A stretch of 64,000 nucleotides of DNA from Flavobacterium gelatinilyticum (GCF_027111295.1 NZ_CP114287.1:4774001-4838000); one strand, 5' to 3'; shown: positions 43,088-51,450, counted from the first letter of the stretch. The notes: a model not told the origin generated them from the letters alone. Translations and numbers: made by a program.

Positions 43088-44128
43088 ATGAAAAAGACAG
43101 GTATATTATTTATTTTATTTGCCACGCAAATAAGCTTTGCACAGAATAAATTGGAAGCAACTGGAAATGTTGGAATTGGAACTTTGACACCTTCAGAGGC
43201 TCTGGATGTAAATGGAAATACAATTATAAGAGGACGTCTGGTTTCTACTATGCCGGGTGATATTGGCGGAAGTATAAGACTGGCTAATCCTTCCAAAACA
43301 GCGAACGGAGCTGCCAGCGGCTGGATGATATATAATATGACAGGTACTTATGGAAACAGTCTGCAGTTTTGGGCTTATGACAATTTAGGTTGTGTGAGCG
43401 GAGGGTTATGCAGTAATCAGTTCACCATTATGGATACCGGAAATGTTGGTATCGGAACAAATATTCCTTTTAGTAAATTGTCCATTAACGGATCCTTAAC
43501 TCTGAATGGAGGTCTTACAAATACTAAAGAGAGACCGGCAATAGCGAGAGGTACTTTAACTAATGGAGAAATAAGAGCTTACAGCAGTACTGGAAATGCT
43601 TATGATGATGGATTTTTAAGGCTGTCAGCAGGTGGAGGAACAAATGCGATTACTAAATCTTATATTGATTTATCTGGATATTCAACAGTTCCAGATATGA
43701 ATAGAAACATAGTGTTTGGTACTTTTGGTTTAGAACGTATGAGAATTGATTTGGATGGAAATGTTGGAATTGGAACACAAAATCCAAAGAATAAATTAGA
43801 TGTTAACGGAACAATTCACTCCAAAGAAGTAAAAGTCGATATAGATTTTCCTGCTCCGGATTATGTTTTTGCAAATGACTATAATTTAAGAAGTCTTCCT
43901 GAAGTTGAAAAATACATTAAAGAAAATAACCATTTGCCTGAAATTCCTTCAGCAAAGGAAATAGAGAAAAACGGAATCCATTTAGCTGAGATGAATATGG
44001 CTTTATTGAAGAAGATCGAAGAGTTAACATTGTACGCAATTGAGCAGCAGAAAAACTCAGATCAATTAATGAAAATTATTCAAGAGCAAAATAAAAGATT
44101 AGAAGTTTTGGAAAAAGCAGCAAAATAA
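43088..44128 (+). CDS. Secreted cargo/fibre-like protein, class B C-terminal module
   Basis: 346 residues. The signal peptide and the repetitive N-terminal part are close copies of the preceding gene (for example 'GNSLQFWAYDNLGCVSGGLC' is identical in both). The C-terminal end is class B: 'DYVFANDYNLRSLPEVEKYI', 'ENNHLPEIPSAKEIEKNGIH', 'LAEMNMALLKKIEELTLYAI' and a long coiled coil. It is the last gene of the rightward arm, 4 bp after its partner and just before a terminator. The pair shows that the C-terminal module can be exchanged on a constant fibre body. Confidence 0.78.
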   Translation: MKKTGILFILFATQISFAQNKLEATGNVGIGTLTPSEALDVNGNTIIRGRLVSTMPGDIGGSIRLANPSKTANGAASGWMIYNMTGTYGNSLQFWAYDNLGCVSGGLCSNQFTIMDTGNVGIGTNIPFSKLSINGSLTLNGGLTNTKERPAIARGTLTNGEIRAYSSTGNAYDDGFLRLSAGGGTNAITKSYIDLSGYSTVPDMNRNIVFGTFGLERMRIDLDGNVGIGTQNPKNKLDVNGTIHSKEVKVDIDFPAPDYVFANDYNLRSLPEVEKYIKENNHLPEIPSAKEIEKNGIHLAEMNMALLKKIEELTLYAIEQQKNSDQLMKIIQEQNKRLEVLEKAAK

Positions 44129-44163
44129 TTAAGCAGCTTTTGTTAAAATAGAATCATCAATAA

Positions 44164-44203
44164 AAAGAGTTTAGTACTGGAATTTTCTAGTATCAAACTC
44201 TTT
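44164..44203. terminator. Terminator between convergent genes
   Basis: An inverted repeat, AAAGAGTTTAGTACT at 44164-44178 and AGTATCAAACTCTTT at 44189-44203 (two mismatches), is flanked by A- and T-runs. It separates the rightward secretion operon from the leftward zinc-ribbon gene, whose stop codon it overlaps. Confidence 0.65.
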
Positions 44204-44648
44204 CCCTTTTCTGTACAGCCAGTCTGTCAATCTCCTCCAAAAACTCCTTATCAAATTCAGAATACGCTTTAAGACGGTACTTTTCATCGCGTCTTTTCAT
44301 TACCAGACGAATTTTCTGTACCATGAGCCAGATCGGTTCATAGCGTTTATGGCCTAATAAATACTGAATTTTCAGGATAGAAAGTTTTCTTTGAGATAAA
44401 GTAAGAAGCTCGATGCAGATCATCCAGTGGCGGATTGGGAGATTTGAGTTTTCCATGACTGTGCCCGAGCGCAGGCCGATTCGGTTACCGCATTTTCTGC
44501 ATTGAAATTTAAGATCTGCTTTTCGAAAGGAGTGAAGATTGTGAGAACATTTTTTACAGATCAGACCATTTTCAAGACGTTTGTTTTTGAACTCCTCAAT
44601 ACAGGAAGATTCATCAGGATACTTCTCGAAAAACGCTCGTAACTCCAT
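44193..44648 (-). CDS. Transposase-derived zinc-ribbon protein (IS1595-type N-terminus)
   Basis: 151 residues. A four-cysteine zinc ribbon ('GLICKKCSHNLHSF' and 'KFQCRKCGNRIGLRSGTVME') followed by a helical segment ('HWMICIELLTLSQRKLSILK') is the N-terminal half of IS1595/ISXO2-type transposases. The DDE catalytic domain is entirely absent, yet the gene is intact and ends with a charged helix. There are no inverted repeats around it. It may be a domesticated DNA-binding protein or a clean deletion product. Confidence 0.65.
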   Translation of the reverse strand: MELRAFFEKYPDESSCIEEFKNKRLENGLICKKCSHNLHSFRKADLKFQCRKCGNRIGLRSGTVMENSNLPIRHWMICIELLTLSQRKLSILKIQYLLGHKRYEPIWLMVQKIRLVMKRRDEKYRLKAYSEFDKEFLEEIDRLAVQKRERV

Positions 44649-44722
44649 TCTTACAATTTAAAAATTAGATTTTAAATATAAACCAATCTGCGCAAGCATG
44701 AAATTTTTGTTAAAAAATAAAA

Positions 44723-44748
44723 GGGAATATTCAAAATAGAATACTCCC
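44723..44748 (-). terminator. Terminator of the Roadblock gene
   Basis: The stem GGGAATATTC at 44723-44732 pairs with GAATACTCCC at 44739-44748, with one mismatch. On the minus strand it is followed by a T-rich tract. Confidence 0.8.
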
Positions 44749-44774
44749 TCTCACCATTATGCGTAAGGTTGAAA

Positions 44775-45149
44775 TTACAGTTTGTGCGCGATTTCTTTTT
44801 TGTATTTATTTAAAATCGACTTCGTCATTCCTAAATTCGCTTTTGTAGAATCAACAGCCAGGTAAATAAAATATTCCCCGTTATCAGAAATGTCAATAAT
44901 ATGAATCTGAGATGTCAGCGTGATCATGATATTATCGATCTCCTGATTTAAACTTAAAGCTTTAATGGCATTCATTTTTGCCTTAACTACTTCAAGGTTA
45001 AATGCAGAAGCCAGTTCAGGATCAAAATCAGCAACAGCAGATTGTGAATGATAAGAAATACCGCTTCTAATTTCGGCTACCGAAACAGCGATAAATCCCG
45101 GTACGTTTGTTTTTAGATCTTCTCCAAATTGTTTTAAAAAATCAGACAT
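44775..45149 (-). CDS. Roadblock/LC7-domain protein (MglB-like)
   Basis: The frame is open to 45203, but the ATG at 45149 (MSDFLKQFGEDLKTNVPGFI) fits the domain start, giving 124 residues. The pattern of long helices around a beta sheet, with 'VPGFIAVSVAEIRSGISYHS' and 'QIHIIDISDNGEYFIYLAVD', is that of small Roadblock/LC7 proteins. These act as regulators of small GTPases such as MglA in gliding and polarity control. No GTPase gene is nearby. The gene stands alone with its own terminator. The partner is unknown. Confidence 0.7.
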   Translation of the reverse strand: MSDFLKQFGEDLKTNVPGFIAVSVAEIRSGISYHSQSAVADFDPELASAFNLEVVKAKMNAIKALSLNQEIDNIMITLTSQIHIIDISDNGEYFIYLAVDSTKANLGMTKSILNKYKKEIAHKL

Positions 45150-45343
45150 AGTTTTGATATTAAAATTGCTTATTGGTGTGTATTCGTTGAGATTTTTTTG
45201 CAAAAGTAGCTATACATTATTATATAGTTATCCGCTTTGCGTACCTTGAGCGGTCTTTTTTTTAAATTATTTCTATTTTTTTTAGCTTTTTAATAATTTG
45301 AGATACTTTTCTTATAGTATTTTAAGAAAAATGGTATTTAATA

Positions 45344-45427
45344 CCCCACATTGAAATTCGGTGATGCAATCTTTTATGAGCCTTTGGATCTCTTATGGAT
45401 TGAAATATATTATTTATAAAATTTCAG
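45344..45427. repeat. REP-like intergenic repeat, decayed copy
   Basis: About 85 bp similar to 45566-45650: 'CATTGAAATTCGG', then 'GAGCCTTTGGATC', then an AT-rich tail ending 'TTATTTATAAAAT'. Both short palindromes seen in the other copy have lost their symmetry here. Confidence 0.55.
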
Positions 45428-45565
45428 CTGAAATGTTTACCCATTGCAGTAAAGAATTTCATTCTTTGTAATAAAGAACAGGAAAAGAAGTTTTGCAGAA
45501 ACGGAACATATTAAGTTTAAAATATGCAGTCGTTCTGAAGTTTTTTTTTAGCAAGGTAGTTTTAT

Positions 45566-45650
45566 GTCCCGGATTGAAATCCGGTATTACAATAGTATTC
45601 GGGCCTTTGGCTCTTTCGTATGAATTTGAATATTTTATTTATAAAATCTG
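45566..45650. repeat. REP-like intergenic repeat with two hairpins
   Basis: Contains the perfect palindrome CCGGATTGAAATCCGG (45569-45584) and the hairpin GGGCCTTTGGCTC (45601-45613), followed by an AT-rich tail. It is similar along its length to 45344-45427. The roughly 500-bp gap between the Roadblock and NUDIX genes holds these two copies and no convincing gene. Confidence 0.6.
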
Positions 45651-45705
45651 TAAGGAATGTATCTTTATTGCAGCAGCATTCATTGCTAAAAACAGATCAC
45701 TAAAC

Positions 45706-46452
45706 TTACCAGCTTCCCTTTAAACCTTCTTTTAGGGCGCTGTTGTATTTCTCTAAATCAAAACTATACAAATCTGGAGCTTTATGTGCGCCTCCTTTTC
45801 GGGATTCATCCAGTTTGGTCAGAATATCATAACGAAGAATCTTTCTGTAAAAATTCCCGCGATTTAGTTTTTTTCCTAAAATACCTTCATATAACTTTTG
45901 AAGCTCCGGCATCGTAAATTTCTCAGGAAGAAGATTATAACCAATAGGATGATTATTTAATTGCTCACGAAGCGTCATCAAAGCCTTGTCAAAAATAGTG
46001 CGGTGATCCATCATAAATTCAGGTAGATTTTCGATAGAATGCCATTTAACAATACTCGAAAATTCATCAATATTTAGTTTTACCTGCGAATGCTCTGCCA
46101 GGGCATAATAGCCAATCGACACAAAACGCTGTTTGTGCCACATGCTGTCATCATAATCCTGAAAAGCAAATTCAGAACGGTTTAGATTTCCAAAAGTATA
46201 AAATTGCTGCAGGTAAATATTCTCGGTTCCGGTTCTGTCTTTTAAGATACGGACAGCTGCATCATCAACATTTTCAGCCTTTTCTACATAGCCTCCGGGA
46301 AGTCCCCATTCCTCACGATCTTTCATTTTTAAGATTAAAACCTGAAGGGTATTTTCGTGAAAACTGAAGACAACACAGTCGATAGAAAGTGTTGGAATAA
46401 ACTTTTCCCAAGACTCTGCGGAACGTATTTCGAGTAGTTTTTTAAATTCCAT
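45706..46452 (-). CDS. NrtR-type NUDIX transcriptional regulator
   Basis: 248 residues: an N-terminal NUDIX domain (about 18-150) whose box is degenerate (G54-x5-E60-x7-'RILKDRTG' instead of REUxEExGU), so hydrolase activity is doubtful. A C-terminal winged-helix part follows ('PEKFTMPELQKLYEGILGKK', 'LNRGNFYRKILRYDIL'). This is the layout of NrtR/AraR regulators, which in Bacteroidota often control sugar-use genes. It is divergent from the carbohydrate locus starting at 46848, whose promoter carries a perfect palindrome at 46791-46811, a likely operator for this protein. Target and ligand are inferred. Confidence 0.85.
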   Translation of the reverse strand: MEFKKLLEIRSAESWEKFIPTLSIDCVVFSFHENTLQVLILKMKDREEWGLPGGYVEKAENVDDAAVRILKDRTGTENIYLQQFYTFGNLNRSEFAFQDYDDSMWHKQRFVSIGYYALAEHSQVKLNIDEFSSIVKWHSIENLPEFMMDHRTIFDKALMTLREQLNNHPIGYNLLPEKFTMPELQKLYEGILGKKLNRGNFYRKILRYDILTKLDESRKGGAHKAPDLYSFDLEKYNSALKEGLKGSW

Positions 46453-46766
46453 GGGGGTACAATTAGCTCCAAATTTAAACTTTTTAATTGGTATGAGTCA
46501 AATTGTTTAAATTTTTTCTGACAATCTTAAAATCTTTCCAAAAAAAATTTTCACCTCACTTTTTTGATTTTTTCAATGTAGTCAAAATTATCAGATTGTT
46601 TACAGTCAAAATTCTTTTTGCCACTAATTACAGCACTTTACGCAAACGAGGTAGTAAAATTTAAGTGTCAATTTAACAATTCACAGTCATTAACGGCTTT
46701 GTTGTTTTTATGGAATTTATCACTCCCTTTTAATGCGAAATTGAAAATTATAACATCAATTATTTG

Positions 46767-46794
46767 TTGAAATCAGAAATTGTAATTAATATTG
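46767..46794 (+). promoter_or_regulatory. Promoter of the carbohydrate locus
   Basis: TTG at 46767-46769 and TAATATTG at 46787-46794 (seven of eight positions of TAnnTTTG), spacing 17 bp. The start point would fall near 46801. The 395-bp region between 46453 and 46847 otherwise holds AT-rich spacer and two copies of AGTCAAAATT near 46578 and 46607. Confidence 0.6.
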
Positions 46795-46811
46795 CTTCAT
46801 TATGAAGCAAT
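46791..46811. promoter_or_regulatory. Perfect palindromic operator over the promoter
   Basis: A 21-bp perfect inverted repeat: arm ATTGCTTCAT at 46791-46800, one central base, arm ATGAAGCAAT at 46802-46811. It overlaps the end of the -7 box and the predicted start point, so binding should repress. The divergent NrtR-type regulator is the best candidate binder. Confidence 0.7.
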
Positions 46812-46847
46812 GAAAATTCATAATGAAAACTCTAACTTAAACTACTC

Positions 46848-49106
46848 ATGAAAAAATTAATTTTTGCATCGATCTGCACAATGTTTTTTTCGACTTACGA
46901 AGCTTTTTCACAAGACGATAAAAAACAGCAGAAAGCCACAGATTCAATTAAAAGCCTAACCAAAATTGTTGAAACTGACACCAAAGAAGAAAAAAACAGA
47001 AACGTAATGCTTAACGCCGCCAATAATACCGGACCGCGTGATGTAAATATTGGTCTGCCCTCGACCGTAGGAGGAATTACCATTCAGGAAAATGACCTGC
47101 CGGTAGTATATTATTTCTGGCCTGAACTGCCAAACCGTACCTGGAGACAAAGTACAAGTCTGGGGCGTACCGGTTTATTAAAAATTGGAGAAGCTGCTAT
47201 AACCACCGGAGATTTAGGGTTTGCAGTAAACTCGTATACAAAACTGGGAACGGACAAATTAGAAGTCGTTGGTAATTTTTCAGGTTCTAGTTTTGGTTGG
47301 ATGAAAGGCGACTTAAACGTTTCTGGACCTTTAGCAAAAGGATGGTCGTACACAATGGGCGCTTACGCCAATTTTGACCCAAACTCTTTTGATTTGAAAT
47401 TCGCCAAATACTCAGACCGAACTCAAATTTACAGAGCAGGTTTGACTAAAAAGTTCAATAACGGAAAAGGACAAATCAGCTTTTTGTATAAATATGCCAA
47501 CTCGGCTTCTTTGACCAATTATGCCGTTTTTAGATACAAAGAAGGCGGAAAAGTAGAAGAATACAATGACTTTAAAATCGGACGCGATTCGTATATCGTC
47601 AATGACGGAACGTTAAAATTCAAAGACATCATGACCGGCCAGACCAAATTTGCGGATATGGGCGGAAGCGATGCAGCATCAACCTCTCATACATTTGATA
47701 TTTTAGGAAATTATGATTTGGCAAACGACTGGAAATTTACATTCTCAACCCGTTTTCGTTATGCCGAAGCTTCGCAGCTGATCGCTATCCCGCTTGGAAT
47801 TTTCCAGGCATCAGCTTCAGATAACTTCACATACAAATCAAATGGTAATGCGTATGTTGGAAATGTAAACTCAATGTTGGGATTGTACACAGACGGGACG
47901 CCGACAAAAACGGCTATGTCGAGATTTGAGGTTACAAAAAATGAAGAAAAACACAAATGGAGATTTGGTGTAACAGAATATTACTATCAGGTTGATGATT
48001 TTACGTCAAGCAGATCATTCTTTAACCAAACCGTAAGTGCAAATCCGGATAAACTGGTTCGTAATACTCCGGGCGGTACATCAAATACAGATGCTGACGG
48101 ATTTTACAACTACAATGTTGGGGGTGAATACCACAACGGTTTCGAAAACAAATTATCCGGCTATTTCTCTGATAACTGGACAGTAAGCGACCGTTTCAGT
48201 CTGACATACGGAGTTAATTTAAGATACCACAAATTAAAAGGAGATTATTTCCTGACATCAAGAACACCGGATTTAGTATTTGATCCAAGCCAGAAAACCT
48301 ATTTTGATAACAACTGGTTTCATTTAGGCGGTTCTATCAATGCTGTTTATAAGGTAACAAAAAGTGCCGGAATCCTTGCTGACTTTACATATACAGAAAA
48401 AAATGGCCAGTTAGAAAGCTATTCAGGAGCTGTAGCACCAAATAATGCAAAATCAAAAAGCCCATTGGCAGCATTTGGATTGTACTTCAATCAGAAAAAT
48501 TTCAGTATTGTTTCTCAGGCAACATACTTAACCAGAAATAATTATCTGGCAAGATTAAACTTAGTTAATCCGTCAGATGCAACCCAGTCGGAAGTAGCAA
48601 CCATTTTCTACGATATTCAGACTTTGGGCTGGACTACAGATATTGTTGCTTCGCCATTCAAAGGATTTAATCTTCACTATTTGATTACATTCCAGGATCC
48701 GGTTTATAAAAATTACGATTTCTCTGCTTTTGGAAATAACTATTCTTATAACGATAAAAACGTGTTGGAAATTTCTAAAGTATTAATGGAAATCGACCCG
48801 AGCTATACCTACAAAGATTTCAAATTCTGGGCAAGTTTCCGTTACTTCAGCAAGCAATATGCGAACTTAACGAATGCCTTGTATTTTGCACCAAGATGGG
48901 AAACATTTGGAGGAGTAAATTACAAAATCAACAACCATTTTGATATTGGCATCACGGCTGTAAACTTCTTAAACCAGACAGGAGCAAAAGGAACGATCAA
49001 CGGGGCTGAATTAATTACAGATGCTTCAGCTTACTACAACCAGCTTTTGGTAGGATCTTATATCCGACCATTTACACTGGAAGCTTCTCTTAATTTCAGA
49101 TTCTAA
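46848..49106 (+). CDS. TonB-dependent outer-membrane receptor
   Basis: 752 residues: signal peptide ending 'YEAFSQ', a short plug-like region (about 60-170), and a long beta-barrel with many alternating aromatic strands ending 'FTLEASLNFRF', with terminal Phe as in outer-membrane barrels. It lacks the long N-terminal carboxypeptidase-like domain usual for SusC proteins, and no SusD partner follows. It is the first gene of a rightward carbohydrate locus and is followed after 11 bp by a GH3 gene, so it probably imports a sugar-containing ligand. Expression is likely governed by the palindrome at 46791. Confidence 0.78.
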   Translation: MKKLIFASICTMFFSTYEAFSQDDKKQQKATDSIKSLTKIVETDTKEEKNRNVMLNAANNTGPRDVNIGLPSTVGGITIQENDLPVVYYFWPELPNRTWRQSTSLGRTGLLKIGEAAITTGDLGFAVNSYTKLGTDKLEVVGNFSGSSFGWMKGDLNVSGPLAKGWSYTMGAYANFDPNSFDLKFAKYSDRTQIYRAGLTKKFNNGKGQISFLYKYANSASLTNYAVFRYKEGGKVEEYNDFKIGRDSYIVNDGTLKFKDIMTGQTKFADMGGSDAASTSHTFDILGNYDLANDWKFTFSTRFRYAEASQLIAIPLGIFQASASDNFTYKSNGNAYVGNVNSMLGLYTDGTPTKTAMSRFEVTKNEEKHKWRFGVTEYYYQVDDFTSSRSFFNQTVSANPDKLVRNTPGGTSNTDADGFYNYNVGGEYHNGFENKLSGYFSDNWTVSDRFSLTYGVNLRYHKLKGDYFLTSRTPDLVFDPSQKTYFDNNWFHLGGSINAVYKVTKSAGILADFTYTEKNGQLESYSGAVAPNNAKSKSPLAAFGLYFNQKNFSIVSQATYLTRNNYLARLNLVNPSDATQSEVATIFYDIQTLGWTTDIVASPFKGFNLHYLITFQDPVYKNYDFSAFGNNYSYNDKNVLEISKVLMEIDPSYTYKDFKFWASFRYFSKQYANLTNALYFAPRWETFGGVNYKINNHFDIGITAVNFLNQTGAKGTINGAELITDASAYYNQLLVGSYIRPFTLEASLNFRF

Positions 49107-49117
49107 ATGTATTTCAC

Positions 49118-51427
49118 ATGAAAAAAATTATTATAACTGCCGGGCTTGCTTTTTTTATAAGCACAGCTATGCAGGCACAAGGCGGAAATTTTACCATAGT
49201 TAAAAATAATAAAGGTGCGGATTTGGGATATTCTCCTGAATCCGGCATCAAAATTCTGACTGTAAATGGTAAGAAATTCAAAGATTTAAATAAGAACGGA
49301 AAACTGGATAAATATGAAGACTGGCGCCTTTCGGCAGATGAGCGTGCGAAAGACCTGGCTTCAAAAATGTCTGTAGAACAAATCGCAGGATTAATGCTCT
49401 ACAGTCGTCATCAGGCGCTTCCGGCTCCGGCTGACGGATACCGTGCAGGACATTACAACGGAAAATTATATGCCGAAAGCGGTGCAAAACCATGGCAGTT
49501 AACAGACGAGCAGAAAGCCTTTTTGAAAGAAGATAATCTGCGTCACGTTCTAATTACCAGTGTCGAAACGCCCGAAGTTGCGGCTTTATGGAACAACCAG
49601 ATGCAGGCTTTTGTAGAGGGAATTGGTTTAGGAATTCCAAGCAACACGAGTACAGATCCGCGCCATACGGCAAATGTAACATCTGAGTTTAACGCAGGAG
49701 CAGGAGGAACAATCTCAATGTGGCCTGATGGTTTAGGAATGGCTTCGACTTTTGACCCAAAAATTGTAGAGCAGTTTGGTCAGATTGCGGCCAAAGAATA
49801 CCGTGCTTTAGGAATTGCAACGGCGTTGTCTCCGCAGATCGATTTGGGTTCAGAACCAAGATGGTACAGAATTTCTATGACCTTCGGCGAAAGCCCTGCC
49901 TTAACCCGAGATATGGGAAGAGCGTACATTGACGGTTTTCAGACTTCATACGGAAAAGACGAAATCAAAGACGGCTGGGGGTACAAAAGTGTCAATGCAA
50001 TGGTAAAACACTGGCCAAGCGGCGGTGCCGAAGAAGGCGGACGCGACGGTCACTGGGCGTACGGAAAATTTGCAGTATATCCTGGAAATAACCTCGAGCA
50101 GCATATTGATCCCTTTATCAACGGTGCTTTCAAATTAAAAGGAAAAACCGGTAAAGCATCGGCTGTAATGCCTTATTACACCATTACTTTCGATCAGGAT
50201 AAAAAATACAGCGAAAACGTAGCCAACGGTTTCAGCAAATACATTATTACTGATTTATTACGAGACAAATACGGTTACGACGGAGTGGTCTGCACGGATT
50301 GGCTTGTAACCGGAGATGAAGGTAAAACACCGGACATTTTTGCTGGAAAACCGTGGGGAGTAGAAAATCTTTCTATAGATGAAAGACATTACAAAGCGAT
50401 TATTGCCGGAGTAGACCAGTTTGGCGGAAATAACGATAAAAAACCGGTTCTGGCAGCTTACGAAATGGGCGTTAAAGAATTTGGAGAATCGTTTATGAGA
50501 GCCAGATTTGAAAGATCGGCAGTGCGGTTACTGAAAAATAGTTTCAGAGTTGGACTTTTTGAAAATCCGTATCTGGATGCAGCCGAAACAAAAGCAATTG
50601 TAGGGAATCCTGAATTTATGAAAGCAGGATACGAAGCACAGTTAAAATCGGTTGTATTGTTGAAAAACAAAGCAGCTGTTCTTCCTGTAAAAGAAAAGAA
50701 AACCGTTTTTATTCCGAAAATTTATACCGCTTCGACCAAAGACTGGTGGGGTGTGGCAAGTCAGCCAAAATTAGAATATCCGGTAAATTTAGATTTGGTC
50801 AAAAAATATTACAATGTGACCGATGAGCCTTCAAAAGCCGATTTTGCGATTGTATTTGTAACAAGTCCGCAGAGTCTGGAAGGCGGTTACGATTTAAAAG
50901 ACCGAAAAAACGGAAGCAACGGTTATGTGCCGATTTCACTTCAGTATGGAACTTACACGGCGGTCGAAGCCAGAACAAAAAGCATTGCAGCAGGAGATCA
51001 GGTTATTGACCCAAGTATTAAAGACAGAACCTATAAAAACAAAACCGTTACCGCAGCTAATACTATGGATTTGAGAACTATTCTTGATACCAAAGACATG
51101 ATGAACGGTAAACCGGTAATTGTTTCAGTGACGGCTAATAAACCAATGATTTTTAATGAATTTGAAAAAGAAGTAAACGGAATTGTATTGAATTTCGGGG
51201 TTTCTTCTCAAGCCGTTTTGGATATTATTTCAGGAAAAACAGAACCATCAGGATTGCTTCCGGTACAAATGCCGGCAAATATGGCAGCAGTTGAAAAACA
51301 ATTCGAAGACGTTCCGTTTGACATGGAACCGCATAAAGACAGCGAAGGAAATGTATACGATTTCGCTTTTGGGCTAAACTGGAAAGGTGTTATAAAAGAC
51401 TCACGTACTGAGGTTTATAAAAAGTAA
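49118..51427 (+). CDS. GH3-family glycoside hydrolase with N-terminal EF-hand-like loop
   Basis: 769 residues: signal peptide ending 'AMQAQ'; a calcium-binding-type loop DLNKNGKLDKYED (56-68); then a GH3 (beta/alpha)8 domain with 'MVKHWPSGGAEEGGRDGHW' and the likely nucleophile D394 in 'GVVCTDWLVTGDEG'; then the alpha/beta sandwich domain ('AQLKSVVLLKNKAAVLPVKE', 'VVLNFGVSSQAVLDIISGK'). It is a predicted periplasmic or surface beta-glucosidase-type enzyme. The unusual 'RWYRISMTFGESP' region makes it different from ordinary BglX. It is coupled to the TonB receptor gene 11 bp upstream. Substrate not predictable. Confidence 0.85.
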   Translation: MKKIIITAGLAFFISTAMQAQGGNFTIVKNNKGADLGYSPESGIKILTVNGKKFKDLNKNGKLDKYEDWRLSADERAKDLASKMSVEQIAGLMLYSRHQALPAPADGYRAGHYNGKLYAESGAKPWQLTDEQKAFLKEDNLRHVLITSVETPEVAALWNNQMQAFVEGIGLGIPSNTSTDPRHTANVTSEFNAGAGGTISMWPDGLGMASTFDPKIVEQFGQIAAKEYRALGIATALSPQIDLGSEPRWYRISMTFGESPALTRDMGRAYIDGFQTSYGKDEIKDGWGYKSVNAMVKHWPSGGAEEGGRDGHWAYGKFAVYPGNNLEQHIDPFINGAFKLKGKTGKASAVMPYYTITFDQDKKYSENVANGFSKYIITDLLRDKYGYDGVVCTDWLVTGDEGKTPDIFAGKPWGVENLSIDERHYKAIIAGVDQFGGNNDKKPVLAAYEMGVKEFGESFMRARFERSAVRLLKNSFRVGLFENPYLDAAETKAIVGNPEFMKAGYEAQLKSVVLLKNKAAVLPVKEKKTVFIPKIYTASTKDWWGVASQPKLEYPVNLDLVKKYYNVTDEPSKADFAIVFVTSPQSLEGGYDLKDRKNGSNGYVPISLQYGTYTAVEARTKSIAAGDQVIDPSIKDRTYKNKTVTAANTMDLRTILDTKDMMNGKPVIVSVTANKPMIFNEFEKEVNGIVLNFGVSSQAVLDIISGKTEPSGLLPVQMPANMAAVEKQFEDVPFDMEPHKDSEGNVYDFAFGLNWKGVIKDSRTEVYKK

Positions 51428-51450
51428 GTTTTTTTTATGCAGTAATTTAA

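Noticed and set aside
16730..44128. Possibility that the tail-fibre-like proteins belong to a prophage or tailocin
   Set aside because: No capsid, portal, terminase, tail tube, sheath, baseplate or lysis genes occur anywhere in the window, and each protein has a Sec signal peptide.
45493..45723. A 76-codon rightward frame
   Set aside because: It is built from one of the REP-like repeats and runs into the 3' end of the opposite NUDIX gene.
46848..49106. Calling the first receptor a SusC homologue
   Set aside because: No long N-terminal extension domain, no typical SusC plug motifs and no SusD gene downstream. The broader call of TonB-dependent receptor is safer.
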